Source: Cytophagaceae bacterium (GTDB lineage: Bacteria; Bacteroidota; Bacteroidia; Cytophagales; Spirosomataceae). From it: 15,790 bases of DNA. Below the pieces are notes generated by a model. It saw nothing but the letters and a program-made list of their open reading frames with translations, was not told the DNA's origin and did no database searches. The translations under genes and the position numbers were made by a program. The stretch is from positions 1 through 15,790 of the forward strand of contig JAIXRT010000228.1 in the NCBI GenBank assembly GCA_027485075.1. The letters run 5' to 3'. This document shows, piece by piece, positions 1 through 7,414 of this stretch (the first letter of the stretch is position 1; each line of letters starts with the position of its first letter).

Positions 1-113
1 CGGCACAAGCAGTAACAGATGCAGGTTTGATTATTGATATTCAGGCACCGATGCCTAATGCCCCTTCCATGACTGGAGCACTTGAACATTATATAAAACA
101 AGTGAATAAATAA
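1..113 (+). CDS. hemD: Uroporphyrinogen-III synthase, C-terminal end (partial)
   Basis: Only the last 36 or so codons are present, in the frame starting at base 3 and ending at TAA 111-113. The tail contains AVTDAGLIIDIQAP followed by MPNAPSMTGALEHYI. From memory this resembles the C-terminus of Bacteroidota uroporphyrinogen-III synthases, which often end in an 'AP-x-APSM-x-ALE-x-YI' pattern. That cytoplasmic enzyme cyclises hydroxymethylbilane into uroporphyrinogen III in haem and cobalamin synthesis. I also recall hemD lying upstream of porP and gldKLMN in other Bacteroidota, which supports the call. The call rests on a short fragment, so another family is possible. A terminator follows within 8 bases of the stop. 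Confidence 0.6.
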   Translation, partial: AQAVTDAGLIIDIQAPMPNAPSMTGALEHYIKQVNK

Positions 114-120
114 ATCAGTT

Positions 121-146
121 AAGCTCCCACCGGGAGCTTTTTTTTT
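121..146 (+). terminator. Intrinsic terminator after hemD
   Basis: A perfect 8-bp stem, AAGCTCCC at 121-128 and GGGAGCTT at 132-139, encloses a 3-base loop (ACC). It runs directly into a T tract covering 138-146. It lies 7 bases after the hemD stop codon and ends about 40 bases before porP, so it separates the two transcripts. Confidence 0.9.
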
Positions 147-185
147 CCTTAGATTTGTCAAGTTATAATAGGATTGATTTTATTC

Positions 186-1124
186 ATGGGCAATTGTACA
201 CGTCTTTTTTTGTGGGTCATTTTAGGGATATGTTTCAATCCTCAAATTCAATTGTTTAGTCAATTAGGTCCCAACCTAAGTTTATTTACTCAGAATCGCA
301 TCTATCTAAATCCTGCCTATTCGGGGGAAGGTGATCGAACATACATACAGTTACACGTACGTAATCAGTGGACTGGATATCAGACAACTCAAGATGGGGC
401 CGGTAGTTTGGGCACGCGACTATTGAGTGCTTCTTTGCCTGTAGGCACAACTGGATTGGGTATAGGCTTGAATTATTTGTCTGATCTTACTCCTTCTGGT
501 GTAGGTATGCAATTGGGAAATCTTCAACTAGCTTATCATCTGCCTGTAGGAGAAGCACAAATTTCTGTAGGAGCAGGTATAGGTCTACAAACGAAATCTT
601 TGGATGGTGCAGCATTTCGTGTGCGAGATTCAGGAGATCCCATCCTAGCTGAATTTTTGGATAAACAAGTAAGTCAAGCAAAACCTATTTATCGTGGGGG
701 AGCCCTGGTTAAGTGGAAGCAATTGCATGTTGGCATGAGTGCTTCCATCAACCACCAAGCCCAAGAATACACCTTACATGCGGAGCATACGATTCCTGTC
801 GTAACTAGTATAGAACTAAATCCATTTTTACGCGTTCGTTCCATCTCAGATGCACTTATTGTGGAGCCTGGTGTACGTATTGTCTATCAAAACGCACTGT
901 GGATTGGTGGTAGTTTTAGATCAAATGATGCAATTGTGGGTATGATTGGGGCTAATGTTTGGAAGCAACGTATTGAAGCTGGTTACGCCATAGATTACAC
1001 GACCGTTAATTTGCCGGTCAAGGCTTTGTTAACGCATGAAGTATTTTGTCGATTTAATCTGCCTAGTTTTTCATTTAAGACTGTGAATGCACCGGTCAAA
1101 ACGCCTCGTTTTCGGTTAAACTAG
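186..1124 (+). CDS. PorP/SprF family type IX secretion outer-membrane protein
   Basis: A 312-residue protein of the PorP/SprF family. Its members are predicted outer-membrane beta-barrels tied to type IX secretion, either as part of the PorK/L/M/N apparatus or as partners that attach exported adhesins such as SprB to the cell surface. An N-terminal signal peptide is visible (hydrophobic stretch LFLWVILGICF, cleavage probably near residue 25-30). The family signature LNPAYSG follows at residues 41-47 after 'LFTQNRIY'. The rest alternates Gly-rich amphipathic strands (for example GTTGLGIGLNYLSDLTPSGVG), as expected of a barrel. I chose ATG 186; an in-frame TTG at 174 would add four residues. 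The gene directly precedes gldK. There is no clear terminator in between, so read-through is possible even though a promoter-like element lies in the gap. Whether it is the true PorP core component or an SprF paralogue cannot be settled here; its position favours the core component. Confidence 0.85.
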   Translation: MGNCTRLFLWVILGICFNPQIQLFSQLGPNLSLFTQNRIYLNPAYSGEGDRTYIQLHVRNQWTGYQTTQDGAGSLGTRLLSASLPVGTTGLGIGLNYLSDLTPSGVGMQLGNLQLAYHLPVGEAQISVGAGIGLQTKSLDGAAFRVRDSGDPILAEFLDKQVSQAKPIYRGGALVKWKQLHVGMSASINHQAQEYTLHAEHTIPVVTSIELNPFLRVRSISDALIVEPGVRIVYQNALWIGGSFRSNDAIVGMIGANVWKQRIEAGYAIDYTTVNLPVKALLTHEVFCRFNLPSFSFKTVNAPVKTPRFRLN

Positions 1125-1183
1125 GCACTTTTAATCCGTTTAAAAAAAACAGACTTTCAGTATTTTTTATCAGAAATATCCCT

Positions 1184-1191
1184 TAATTTTG
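1184..1191 (+). promoter_or_regulatory. Putative Bacteroidota -7 promoter element before gldK
   Basis: TAATTTTG matches the Bacteroidota primary sigma factor -7 consensus TAnnTTTG exactly. It lies about 93 bases before the gldK ATG, in the 160-base gap after porP. No good TTTG -33 box is seen at the usual 17-23 base spacing, only a T-run at 1163-1168, so this is a tentative start for a gldKLMN transcript. Confidence 0.35.
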
Positions 1192-1284
1192 AGGAATTTG
1201 AATTAAATCCGTAGCCTTTTTATATGGCATACAATAAATTGTTAGTTCAAATCGTTTTGTACAAAGATCTATTAATTCGTGTAT

Positions 1285-2406
1285 ATGAATTTTAAATTAG
1301 TTGGTAAGCAACTCGCCTTAAGTTTATCTGTTATTGCGTTAGCTATGGCTGTTTACAGTTGTGGTGGCCCGAAAAATTCCAAATCCGGTGGTAAAACGTT
1401 AAGTAGCGCCAAAGGAGGTTCAAAAGGAAAAGGTTTATTGAGCTTTGGTAAGCAAGCAAAAGAAGCTCCAGGAGTTGAAAATGGAGAAATCGTTGCAGCT
1501 TCACGTAAGGGCTGGAGTCAACCTACGCCTTATGGCATGGTTTTAGTCCCATCAGGTAGTTTTATGATGGGTCAGGCTGATGAAGATGCATCGCGCTCTG
1601 GTATAAGTTTCAACAAGCGAGTGACTGTTGCGGCCTTTTATATGGACGATACAGAAATCACTAATCACGAATTTCGTCAGTTTACAAATGCCTTGCTGAA
1701 GGATTCTGTTTCTGTTTTAGGTGAGGATAAGATTTTCTCAGAATATTATCCGGATACAACGGTTTGGAATAGTGATTTTACGTATCACAATGGTGATCCA
1801 ATGACCGAGTATTACTTCTCAAGTCCTGCTTTTGATCTTTATCCTGTTGTAGGAGTTAGCTGGGACGCATCGAAATATTTCTGTTTATGGCGTTCAAAAA
1901 TGATGAATGACTACCGTAAGAAACAAGGTCAGTATATACTTCCACGTTTTGAACTTCCATCTGAATCTGAGTGGGAATGGGCGGCTCGTGGGGGGCGTGC
2001 AGCTACTAAATATCCATGGGGGAATCCATATGTTGCGAACTCTGTGGGTTGTTTACAAGCAAATTTCAAACCGCATCGTGGAAACTATGATGCAGATGGT
2101 TATTCGTATACATCTCCAGCGAATGCCTTTGAACCCAATGATTATGGTTTGTACAACATGGCTGGTAATGTGGCTGAGTGGTGTGAAGATGCGTATGCCG
2201 ACAATGCTTCTGCGGTAACTTGGGATTTGAATACGGTTAATAAAGATGCCGATGAACCAAGAAAAGTTACACGTGGGGGATCTTGGAAAGATATCGCTTA
2301 TTATTTGGAGACAGGTACTCGTGCCTATGAGTTACAAAATAAAAAACGTTCATATATTGGTTTCCGCTCTATGATGCGTTACCTCGGACGTCCAGCAGTT
2401 AAATAA
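1285..2406 (+). CDS. gldK: Type IX secretion/gliding lipoprotein GldK (PorK)
   Basis: A 373-residue outer-membrane lipoprotein of the type IX secretion system. In studied species GldK (PorK) forms large periplasmic rings with GldN (PorN) beneath the outer membrane. The N-terminus is a lipoprotein signal with lipobox VYSC, lipidated cysteine at residue 26, and a Gly/Ser/Lys-rich linker after it. Residues about 84-370 form a formylglycine-generating-enzyme/sulfatase-modifying fold, with GMVLVPSGSFMMG near residue 84, GNVAEWCED near 294, RGGSWKD near 329 and a final GFRSMMRYLG. The C-terminal part contains no cysteine, so the catalytic Cys pair of true formylglycine-generating enzymes is absent, in keeping with a structural role. 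ATG 1285 was chosen over the in-frame GTG at 1279. It is the first of four closely packed genes, with a 35-base gap to gldL. Confidence 0.95.
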   Translation: MNFKLVGKQLALSLSVIALAMAVYSCGGPKNSKSGGKTLSSAKGGSKGKGLLSFGKQAKEAPGVENGEIVAASRKGWSQPTPYGMVLVPSGSFMMGQADEDASRSGISFNKRVTVAAFYMDDTEITNHEFRQFTNALLKDSVSVLGEDKIFSEYYPDTTVWNSDFTYHNGDPMTEYYFSSPAFDLYPVVGVSWDASKYFCLWRSKMMNDYRKKQGQYILPRFELPSESEWEWAARGGRAATKYPWGNPYVANSVGCLQANFKPHRGNYDADGYSYTSPANAFEPNDYGLYNMAGNVAEWCEDAYADNASAVTWDLNTVNKDADEPRKVTRGGSWKDIAYYLETGTRAYELQNKKRSYIGFRSMMRYLGRPAVK

Positions 2407-2441
2407 CATTCATTTTACAACACATTTAATTAATTAATTCA

Positions 2442-3200
2442 ATGGGATTAGAAAAATCAATCAACGTCGTAGCCAGTTTCGGTGCGGCAGTCGTAATTGT
2501 CGGAGCATTATTTAAAATCGTACACTGGACAGGTGCTAACGAAATGCTGATGGTAGGCATGTTCACCGAAGCAGCCATTTTTATCTTGTTTGGTGTATTG
2601 TATTTGAAAGCAAAACCAGAGAAGGAATATAATTGGGAAAATGTGTATCCAGAATTAGTGGGAGACAAGCCTGCTGCATCTCGTTCTACAAGTTCTGGTC
2701 TGGCTGATTTAGCGAACCAACCAGGCTTAGGTGCTGATGTGGTTGCTAATTTGACGAAAAGTCTTCAAGGATTAACGGCAACGGCGAACAGTTTACAAGA
2801 AATTTCTAAAGCGACAGGTGCGACTCAAGAATTTGTTCAGTCACTGACTACTTCATCTCAGTCTTTAGGGGCATTAAATAAGACGGTAGCAGATGCTACT
2901 ACATCATTAGGTTCAATTTCGATTTCATCTACAGAAGCAGCCAAGTATGCGCAACAATATGCAAAAGCAGGTGATCAATTAGCTGCATTAAATGCAGTAT
3001 ACGAAACAGAAATTCAAGAATCTTCTAAGCATTTAAAAGCAATCAACGGATATTATTCTAATGTGACAGCGACGACTGAGCAGCTTGCTGCTTCTTCGAA
3101 AGACGCTGCTTTGTTCCAAGCTGAATTAGCGAAGTTAAACGCTAACATTCAAGCTTTGAATCAAGTATACGGAAGTATGTTAACTGCAATGAAAGGGTAA
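2442..3200 (+). CDS. gldL: Type IX secretion/gliding motor protein GldL (PorL)
   Basis: A 252-residue inner-membrane protein. GldL is the ring partner of GldM in the proton-driven motor that powers type IX secretion and gliding. Two transmembrane helices are visible, residues about 8-29 (VVASFGAAVVIVGALFKIV) and 35-55 (MLMVGMFTEAAIFILFGVLYL). Glu43 in the second helix matches the conserved acidic motor residue (Glu49 in Flavobacterium johnsoniae), and Lys25 matches Lys27. Residues about 85-252 are Ser/Thr/Ala/Gln-rich and predicted helical or coiled-coil. They carry two related motifs, LNAVYE near 183 and LNQVYGSML near 239, which I recall as typical of the GldL cytoplasmic tail. The leader is an A/T-rich AATT run without a Shine-Dalgarno site. 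It is followed 27 bases later by gldM. Confidence 0.95.
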   Translation: MGLEKSINVVASFGAAVVIVGALFKIVHWTGANEMLMVGMFTEAAIFILFGVLYLKAKPEKEYNWENVYPELVGDKPAASRSTSSGLADLANQPGLGADVVANLTKSLQGLTATANSLQEISKATGATQEFVQSLTTSSQSLGALNKTVADATTSLGSISISSTEAAKYAQQYAKAGDQLAALNAVYETEIQESSKHLKAINGYYSNVTATTEQLAASSKDAALFQAELAKLNANIQALNQVYGSMLTAMKG

Positions 3201-3227
3201 TCACGTTTTTGTCACGTATCAGATACT

Positions 3228-4817
3228 ATGGCTAGTTTAAAAGAAACACCCCGGCAGAAAATGATCGGGATGATGTATTTAGTGTTAACAGCTCTTCTTG
3301 CCCTGCAAGTGAGCGATGCACTATTGCAAAAATTTACACTTCTAAATTCAAGTCTTGAGGTTGCTAATCAGTCGGCAGCATCTAAGAATAAAGGAATGGT
3401 TCAAGGTATTGAGGAGCGAATCAAAGATTTGCCAAACCCTGCTGCTTATGCAGATATTTTGAAGCGTGCGAATGAAGTTAAGAAAGAAGCCGACGCTTTA
3501 GTTGGTCATTTGGAGTCGTTGAAGTCACAAGTTTTAGAGACTGGCGGTGGTATTGATCCTGAAACGGGTAATATCAAAAATCCGAAAGAAGAAGAAAAAG
3601 TTTATAGTTTGATGGTTGGCGCCAACAAATCAGGAGAAGCCTACAAGTTAGTAGGTCTTTTTGATGCCTATGTTAAGAAGTTAGAAGGTCTGGCTGATCC
3701 AGGAACTAAATTCCCAAGTTTGGCGGCAGATGGTAAATCAGATCCAATTGCGAGTAAGGATCCTAATCAGGCTAATAAAGATTTCGCGGAATTGAATTTT
3801 GCACAAACACCAGTTCCTGCTGCCATGGCTACGATAAGTCAGAAACAAGCGGAGATTAGACGTTATGAAAGTGATGTATTAGCTCAGCTAGCGGCAAAAG
3901 TAGGCGCTAAAGAGATTAAATTTGACAAGGTATTTGCTCAGGTTTCTGCCAATGCGAATACGGTTGTAGCGGGTATGGATTATCAAGCTGAGGTATTTAT
4001 CGCCGCTACATCAAGTGGCTTTACTCCTCGAATGAGTTTTAATGGTGCGTCCATCCCTGTTTTAGATGGTCGTGGTCAGATCAAATTTAAAACTTCAGGT
4101 GGCGGATATGATGCGAATGGTATGTCGAAAAAAACGTACACCGCATCTGTTTCTTATATGAGCCCAGCAGGTCCTAAAACAGAAACAATACAAAAGGAGT
4201 ATTTTGTATTAAAGCCAACTTACAATATTGAAACAGCTACATTACCTGCGCTTTACTTAGGCTGTGCAAACCGTCTTAGTGTAGCTAGTCCAGGTCTTGG
4301 TGCATTGTGGAATCCATCATTTACAGCAGATGGAGGCGAGGCTATCGCCGGCCAAACGCGTGGAAAAGTAACAATCGTGCCTAGCGCTGCAACTATTACT
4401 TTGAATGTTGCCAACAGTGGTACTTTATTAGGTAAAGAAACATTCCGTGTTCGTCGAGTACCTAGACCTGAAGTTAAGGTGTTCGGTAATGGTGGCGAGT
4501 TAGATGAAAAGCGTGGTGCAAGTGCCTCTGGATTACGTAGCATCGATGCGCGTGCTTTAGCTGATGAGTCATTTAAGTCGACGAATCCTGAAGATGCCAA
4601 TTTCCGTGTTTCTGAGCTATATGTTGCGTTAGCACGTGGCCAACGGAAAATTGATGATGTGACTTTACCAGGTTCTGGTTCAATTGCTAAATTAGCCGCG
4701 CAAGCGCAAGCAGGGGACCGGTACTACATAGAGATTAAAGGAGTTCAGCGTAAAAACTTTAAGGGTGCCGTTGAAACAATTCCATTTACCATGGCGAAAA
4801 ATATTCCGTTGAATTAA
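3228..4817 (+). CDS. gldM: Type IX secretion/gliding motor protein GldM (PorM)
   Basis: A 529-residue protein anchored in the inner membrane by one N-terminal helix (residues about 12-30, MIGMMYLVLTALLALQVSD). The rest is a long periplasmic arm. In GldM structures a dimer inserts its helices into the GldL pentamer and rotates, carrying force across the periplasm to GldK/GldN. The N-terminus MASLKETPRQKM places Arg9 where the functionally important GldM arginine sits, next to the GldL glutamate. Residues about 35-225 are helix-rich (domain 1). The remainder is beta-rich, fitting domains 2-4, and ends in a conserved-looking IPFTMAKNIPLN tail. Length matches the family (about 515-530). The gap to gldN is 10 bases, so the two genes are certainly co-transcribed. 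Confidence 0.95.
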   Translation: MASLKETPRQKMIGMMYLVLTALLALQVSDALLQKFTLLNSSLEVANQSAASKNKGMVQGIEERIKDLPNPAAYADILKRANEVKKEADALVGHLESLKSQVLETGGGIDPETGNIKNPKEEEKVYSLMVGANKSGEAYKLVGLFDAYVKKLEGLADPGTKFPSLAADGKSDPIASKDPNQANKDFAELNFAQTPVPAAMATISQKQAEIRRYESDVLAQLAAKVGAKEIKFDKVFAQVSANANTVVAGMDYQAEVFIAATSSGFTPRMSFNGASIPVLDGRGQIKFKTSGGGYDANGMSKKTYTASVSYMSPAGPKTETIQKEYFVLKPTYNIETATLPALYLGCANRLSVASPGLGALWNPSFTADGGEAIAGQTRGKVTIVPSAATITLNVANSGTLLGKETFRVRRVPRPEVKVFGNGGELDEKRGASASGLRSIDARALADESFKSTNPEDANFRVSELYVALARGQRKIDDVTLPGSGSIAKLAAQAQAGDRYYIEIKGVQRKNFKGAVETIPFTMAKNIPLN

Positions 4818-4827
4818 TACGAAATAC

Positions 4828-5730
4828 ATGAAATTAGTATCGAAATTTTTATTGTTTGGGGTATGTGTAGGTCTTTCTTTTCAGTCGCTTGCGCAAGAAA
4901 AGCCTGTTCCTGGCAACCAAAACTCAGTTCGTCCTATCGATGAATCCAGCATTCATTATAAGGCTCGTTTGTGGCGCCGGATGGACTTGAACGAAAAAAT
5001 TAACCAGCCTTTCTTCTCTGTCAACAACGAGATTTCAAAATTTATGTTGGAATGGGTTAAGGCAGGTGTGTTAACACCGTACACGAATGATTCTTTAATT
5101 ACTAAATTGACCGCCGAACAATTCCAAGAAAACTTGAAAATGGAGGAGCAGTCAGAAGATGCTGCGCTTTCAGATGCTGAAAAAGCTGCTGGTTTTGGAG
5201 CTGAAGGTGCAACACCGAAAGCAACAGGAACGGATGATGGCTGGGGTGGAAGTACAAAGTCTTCTGCAGCACCTGCGAAAGATGCATTTGAAGCAAAGCC
5301 TGCTGATGGTGCTGTTTCATACTATTTTCCGAAGGAATTATCTATTTTAGAAATTCGGGAAGATGCCGTTATTGACCGTCGTCGTTCACGCTTATATTTT
5401 GATATTCAATCAATCACGTTAATTATTCCTGCGTCCAAAACAAAGGCTGGATTTGATAAAGCGATTGCTTCATTCCGTTATAAAGATTTGTATAAATTGT
5501 TCCGCAGCAATCCAAATTGCATTTGGTACAATTCGGAAAATGAAATGCAACACAAAAACATGGCTGATGCCTTTGATTTACGCATGTTTCAAGCGCGTAT
5601 TATCAAAAAAGGTAATGTGGAAAATAAATTCTTGACGGATTTATATGGAGGAGAAAAAGAGGGTTTGATGATGTCTCAACTTCTTGAGTATAAGTTGTTA
5701 GAAATGGAGCATGATCTCTGGGAAAACTAA
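4828..5730 (+). CDS. gldN: Type IX secretion/gliding protein GldN (PorN)
   Basis: A 300-residue periplasmic protein with a cleavable signal peptide (KFLLFGVCVGLSF core, cleavage near SLA-Q at residues 20-23). GldN (PorN) binds GldK to build the outer-membrane-side ring and contacts the tip of GldM. The N-terminal half includes RPIDESSIHYKARLWRRMDL and KINQPFFSVNN. The C-terminal half carries NPNCIWYNSENEMQHKNMAD and ends in a helix with KLLEMEHDLWEN, features I recognise from the GldN family. Between them, residues about 105-155 are Ala/Gly/Ser/Asp-rich low-complexity sequence (AAGFGAEGATPKATGTDDGW and onward), probably a flexible linker. It is the last gene of gldKLMN, with a strong terminator 14 bases after the stop. 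Confidence 0.93.
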   Translation: MKLVSKFLLFGVCVGLSFQSLAQEKPVPGNQNSVRPIDESSIHYKARLWRRMDLNEKINQPFFSVNNEISKFMLEWVKAGVLTPYTNDSLITKLTAEQFQENLKMEEQSEDAALSDAEKAAGFGAEGATPKATGTDDGWGGSTKSSAAPAKDAFEAKPADGAVSYYFPKELSILEIREDAVIDRRRSRLYFDIQSITLIIPASKTKAGFDKAIASFRYKDLYKLFRSNPNCIWYNSENEMQHKNMADAFDLRMFQARIIKKGNVENKFLTDLYGGEKEGLMMSQLLEYKLLEMEHDLWEN

Positions 5731-5743
5731 GACATAATTTATG

Positions 5744-5772
5744 AAGGGAGCTATTTATAGCTCCCTTTTTTT
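5744..5772 (+). terminator. Intrinsic terminator after gldN
   Basis: A 10-bp perfect stem, AAGGGAGCTA at 5744-5753 and TAGCTCCCTT at 5758-5767, closes a TTTA loop. It is followed by T residues to 5772. It ends the gldKLMN transcript and isolates it from pyk. The stem core GGGAGCT/AGCTCCC is the same as in the terminator at 121-146 in front of porP. Confidence 0.92.
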
Positions 5773-5937
5773 ATGTGATTTCTAATTTTGGATTAATCTG
5801 ATAAAAAATTAAACGTTAGTTCTGCATTGCGTTCTTATTCTTATTTTTTTGCAAAATATCATGTGTATTACCTTGATTTAATTCCATTTTTTGCTGAGTA
5901 AAATGTAAATTGCAGAGTAAATTGACTAAATTAATCT
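5773..5937 (+). promoter_or_regulatory. Intergenic region expected to hold the pyk promoter
   Basis: The terminator just upstream stops the gldN transcript, so the promoter of pyk and the genes behind it should lie in these 165 very A/T-rich bases. The best candidate is TTTG at 5848-5851, 17 bases ahead of TACCTTGA at 5869-5876, but the second box matches the TAnnTTTG consensus only partly. No riboswitch-like structure or operator is evident. Confidence 0.3.
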
Positions 5938-7407
5938 ATGTCGTATCAACGCAAAACAAAAATTGTTGCCACAGTAGGCCCAGCCTCTGAATCCAGAGAA
6001 TCTTTAATCCAATTAGCAGAAGCAGGTGTAAATATCTTTCGATTGAATTTTTCACATGGTACACATGCGGATCATTTAGCTCGCTTACAAACGATTCGTT
6101 CAATTAGTGATGAATTAGGTCTTAATTTGACCGTTTTACAAGATCTACAAGGACCTAAAATTCGTACGCAATTAGTTGAAAATAACGGAGTTCCTTTAGA
6201 AGCTGGAAAGCAATTGATTTTTGCAATGGATGAAAATCTACTGGGAACATCCGAGAAAGTCGGCACAACCTATACATCTATGTATTTAGATGTGAATGTT
6301 GGCGAGCGTATTTTGATGGATGATGGTAACCTAGAAGTTAAGGTATTAGCGGTTGACAAGGTTAAAAAAGAAGTTCTTACCGAGGTTGTTTATGGTGGAA
6401 TTTTAAAGTCGAAGAAGGGAATTAACCTTCCGGGCACAAAAGTTTCTTTGCCATGCTTAACTGAAAAAGATACGGAAGATTTATATTTTGGTTTGGACCA
6501 TGGAGTGGACTGGATTGCTTTATCTTTTGTGCGCAAAGCATCAGACATATGGGATATTAAAGATAAAATTAAAGCATACGGAAAAACAGCTCGTGTGATT
6601 GCTAAGATCGAAAAGCCTGAGGCCATCGATAACTTGGATGAAATCATTGAAGCTACTGATGCAATCATGGTAGCGCGTGGAGATCTTGGCGTTGAAATGG
6701 ATGGTGCCGTTGTACCATACCTACAAAAAGTGATGGTTGAAAAATGTACAGCAGCTGGAAAGCCAGTTATTGTCGCTACCCAAATGTTAGAGTCGATGAT
6801 TACTAATCCAGTGCCTACACGTGCTGAGACTTCTGACGTAGCTAATGCGGTATTACAAGGTGCTTCAGCGACCATGCTTTCTGGTGAATCCGCTTCAGGT
6901 GCCTACCCAATCAAAGCTGTCGAAACCATGGCACATATCCATGAGGTTGTTGAACAACAGCAAAATGCCATTGAAATTATCAAAGGAGACGAAGCTGCGA
7001 TTTATTTTAAAAATCACGCATTGGCCAATACATCAAATGTTACGTTAACGGATCGCTTAATTTCAGGCGCTTGTAGACTAGCACGTGACTCAAAAGCTAA
7101 AGCAATTCTTTGCATTACAAACTCGGGTCAGACTGCGTTTAAATTATCCGCTCACCGACCAAAAGCAGACTTGTTTGTCTTTACAAACAACAAGCAATTA
7201 ATGTCTACGATGGGCTTGCTTTGGGGCGCGCGAGTTTTCTATTATGAAGCTAGCTCTGAAAGTGCAGAAAAAACAGTTCAGGGAATGGTAGAAAAGCTAA
7301 AGCAAGAAAAACTTTTAACGCCTGGTGATGTTTTTGTGACCACCTTATCAATTCCAGCGCATACGACCAAGAAAACGAATACAGTTCAATTGGGTATCGT
7401 TGAGTAA
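5938..7407 (+). CDS. pyk: Pyruvate kinase
   Basis: A 489-residue cytoplasmic glycolytic enzyme converting phosphoenolpyruvate and ADP to pyruvate and ATP. The N-terminus KTKIVATVGPAS and FRLNFSHG near residue 35 belong to the TIM-barrel nucleotide and substrate site. A small B domain follows (about residues 70-170). The catalytic lysine lies in VIAKIEKPEAIDNLDEI at Lys223, with metal ligands Glu225 and Asp249 (in MVARGDLGVEM) and the catalytic threonine at Thr281 in ATQMLESM. The C-terminal allosteric domain runs from about residue 350 to the end. The length is normal for bacterial pyruvate kinases and no key residue is missing. It is first in a + strand cluster. The stop lies 7 bases before the acyltransferase ATG at 7415. 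Confidence 0.97.
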   Translation: MSYQRKTKIVATVGPASESRESLIQLAEAGVNIFRLNFSHGTHADHLARLQTIRSISDELGLNLTVLQDLQGPKIRTQLVENNGVPLEAGKQLIFAMDENLLGTSEKVGTTYTSMYLDVNVGERILMDDGNLEVKVLAVDKVKKEVLTEVVYGGILKSKKGINLPGTKVSLPCLTEKDTEDLYFGLDHGVDWIALSFVRKASDIWDIKDKIKAYGKTARVIAKIEKPEAIDNLDEIIEATDAIMVARGDLGVEMDGAVVPYLQKVMVEKCTAAGKPVIVATQMLESMITNPVPTRAETSDVANAVLQGASATMLSGESASGAYPIKAVETMAHIHEVVEQQQNAIEIIKGDEAAIYFKNHALANTSNVTLTDRLISGACRLARDSKAKAILCITNSGQTAFKLSAHRPKADLFVFTNNKQLMSTMGLLWGARVFYYEASSESAEKTVQGMVEKLKQEKLLTPGDVFVTTLSIPAHTTKKTNTVQLGIVE

Positions 7408-7414
7408 TTCGTTT

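Noticed and set aside
154..176. TTTG at 154-157 and TAGGATTG at 169-176 as a porP promoter.
   Set aside because: The spacing is only 11 bases against the usual 17-23, and the second box deviates from TAnnTTTG, so it is not listed as a promoter.
1279..2406. GldK as an active formylglycine-generating enzyme.
   Set aside because: The C-terminal half lacks the catalytic cysteine pair, and the lipobox and gldLMN neighbours identify it as the structural secretion lipoprotein.
2427..2441. The AATT tandem run before gldL as a regulatory repeat.
   Set aside because: It is short and fits the usual A/T-rich leader that replaces a Shine-Dalgarno site in Bacteroidota.
4253..4600. A 115-codon minus-strand frame inside gldM, and a similar 80-codon one at 2426-2668 over gldL.
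   Set aside because: Both are antisense to conserved secretion genes, with no recognisable motif or leader.
6390..6875. A 161-codon open frame on the minus strand inside pyk.
   Set aside because: It lies wholly antisense to a strongly supported enzyme gene, its product is not recognisable, and it has no separate context.
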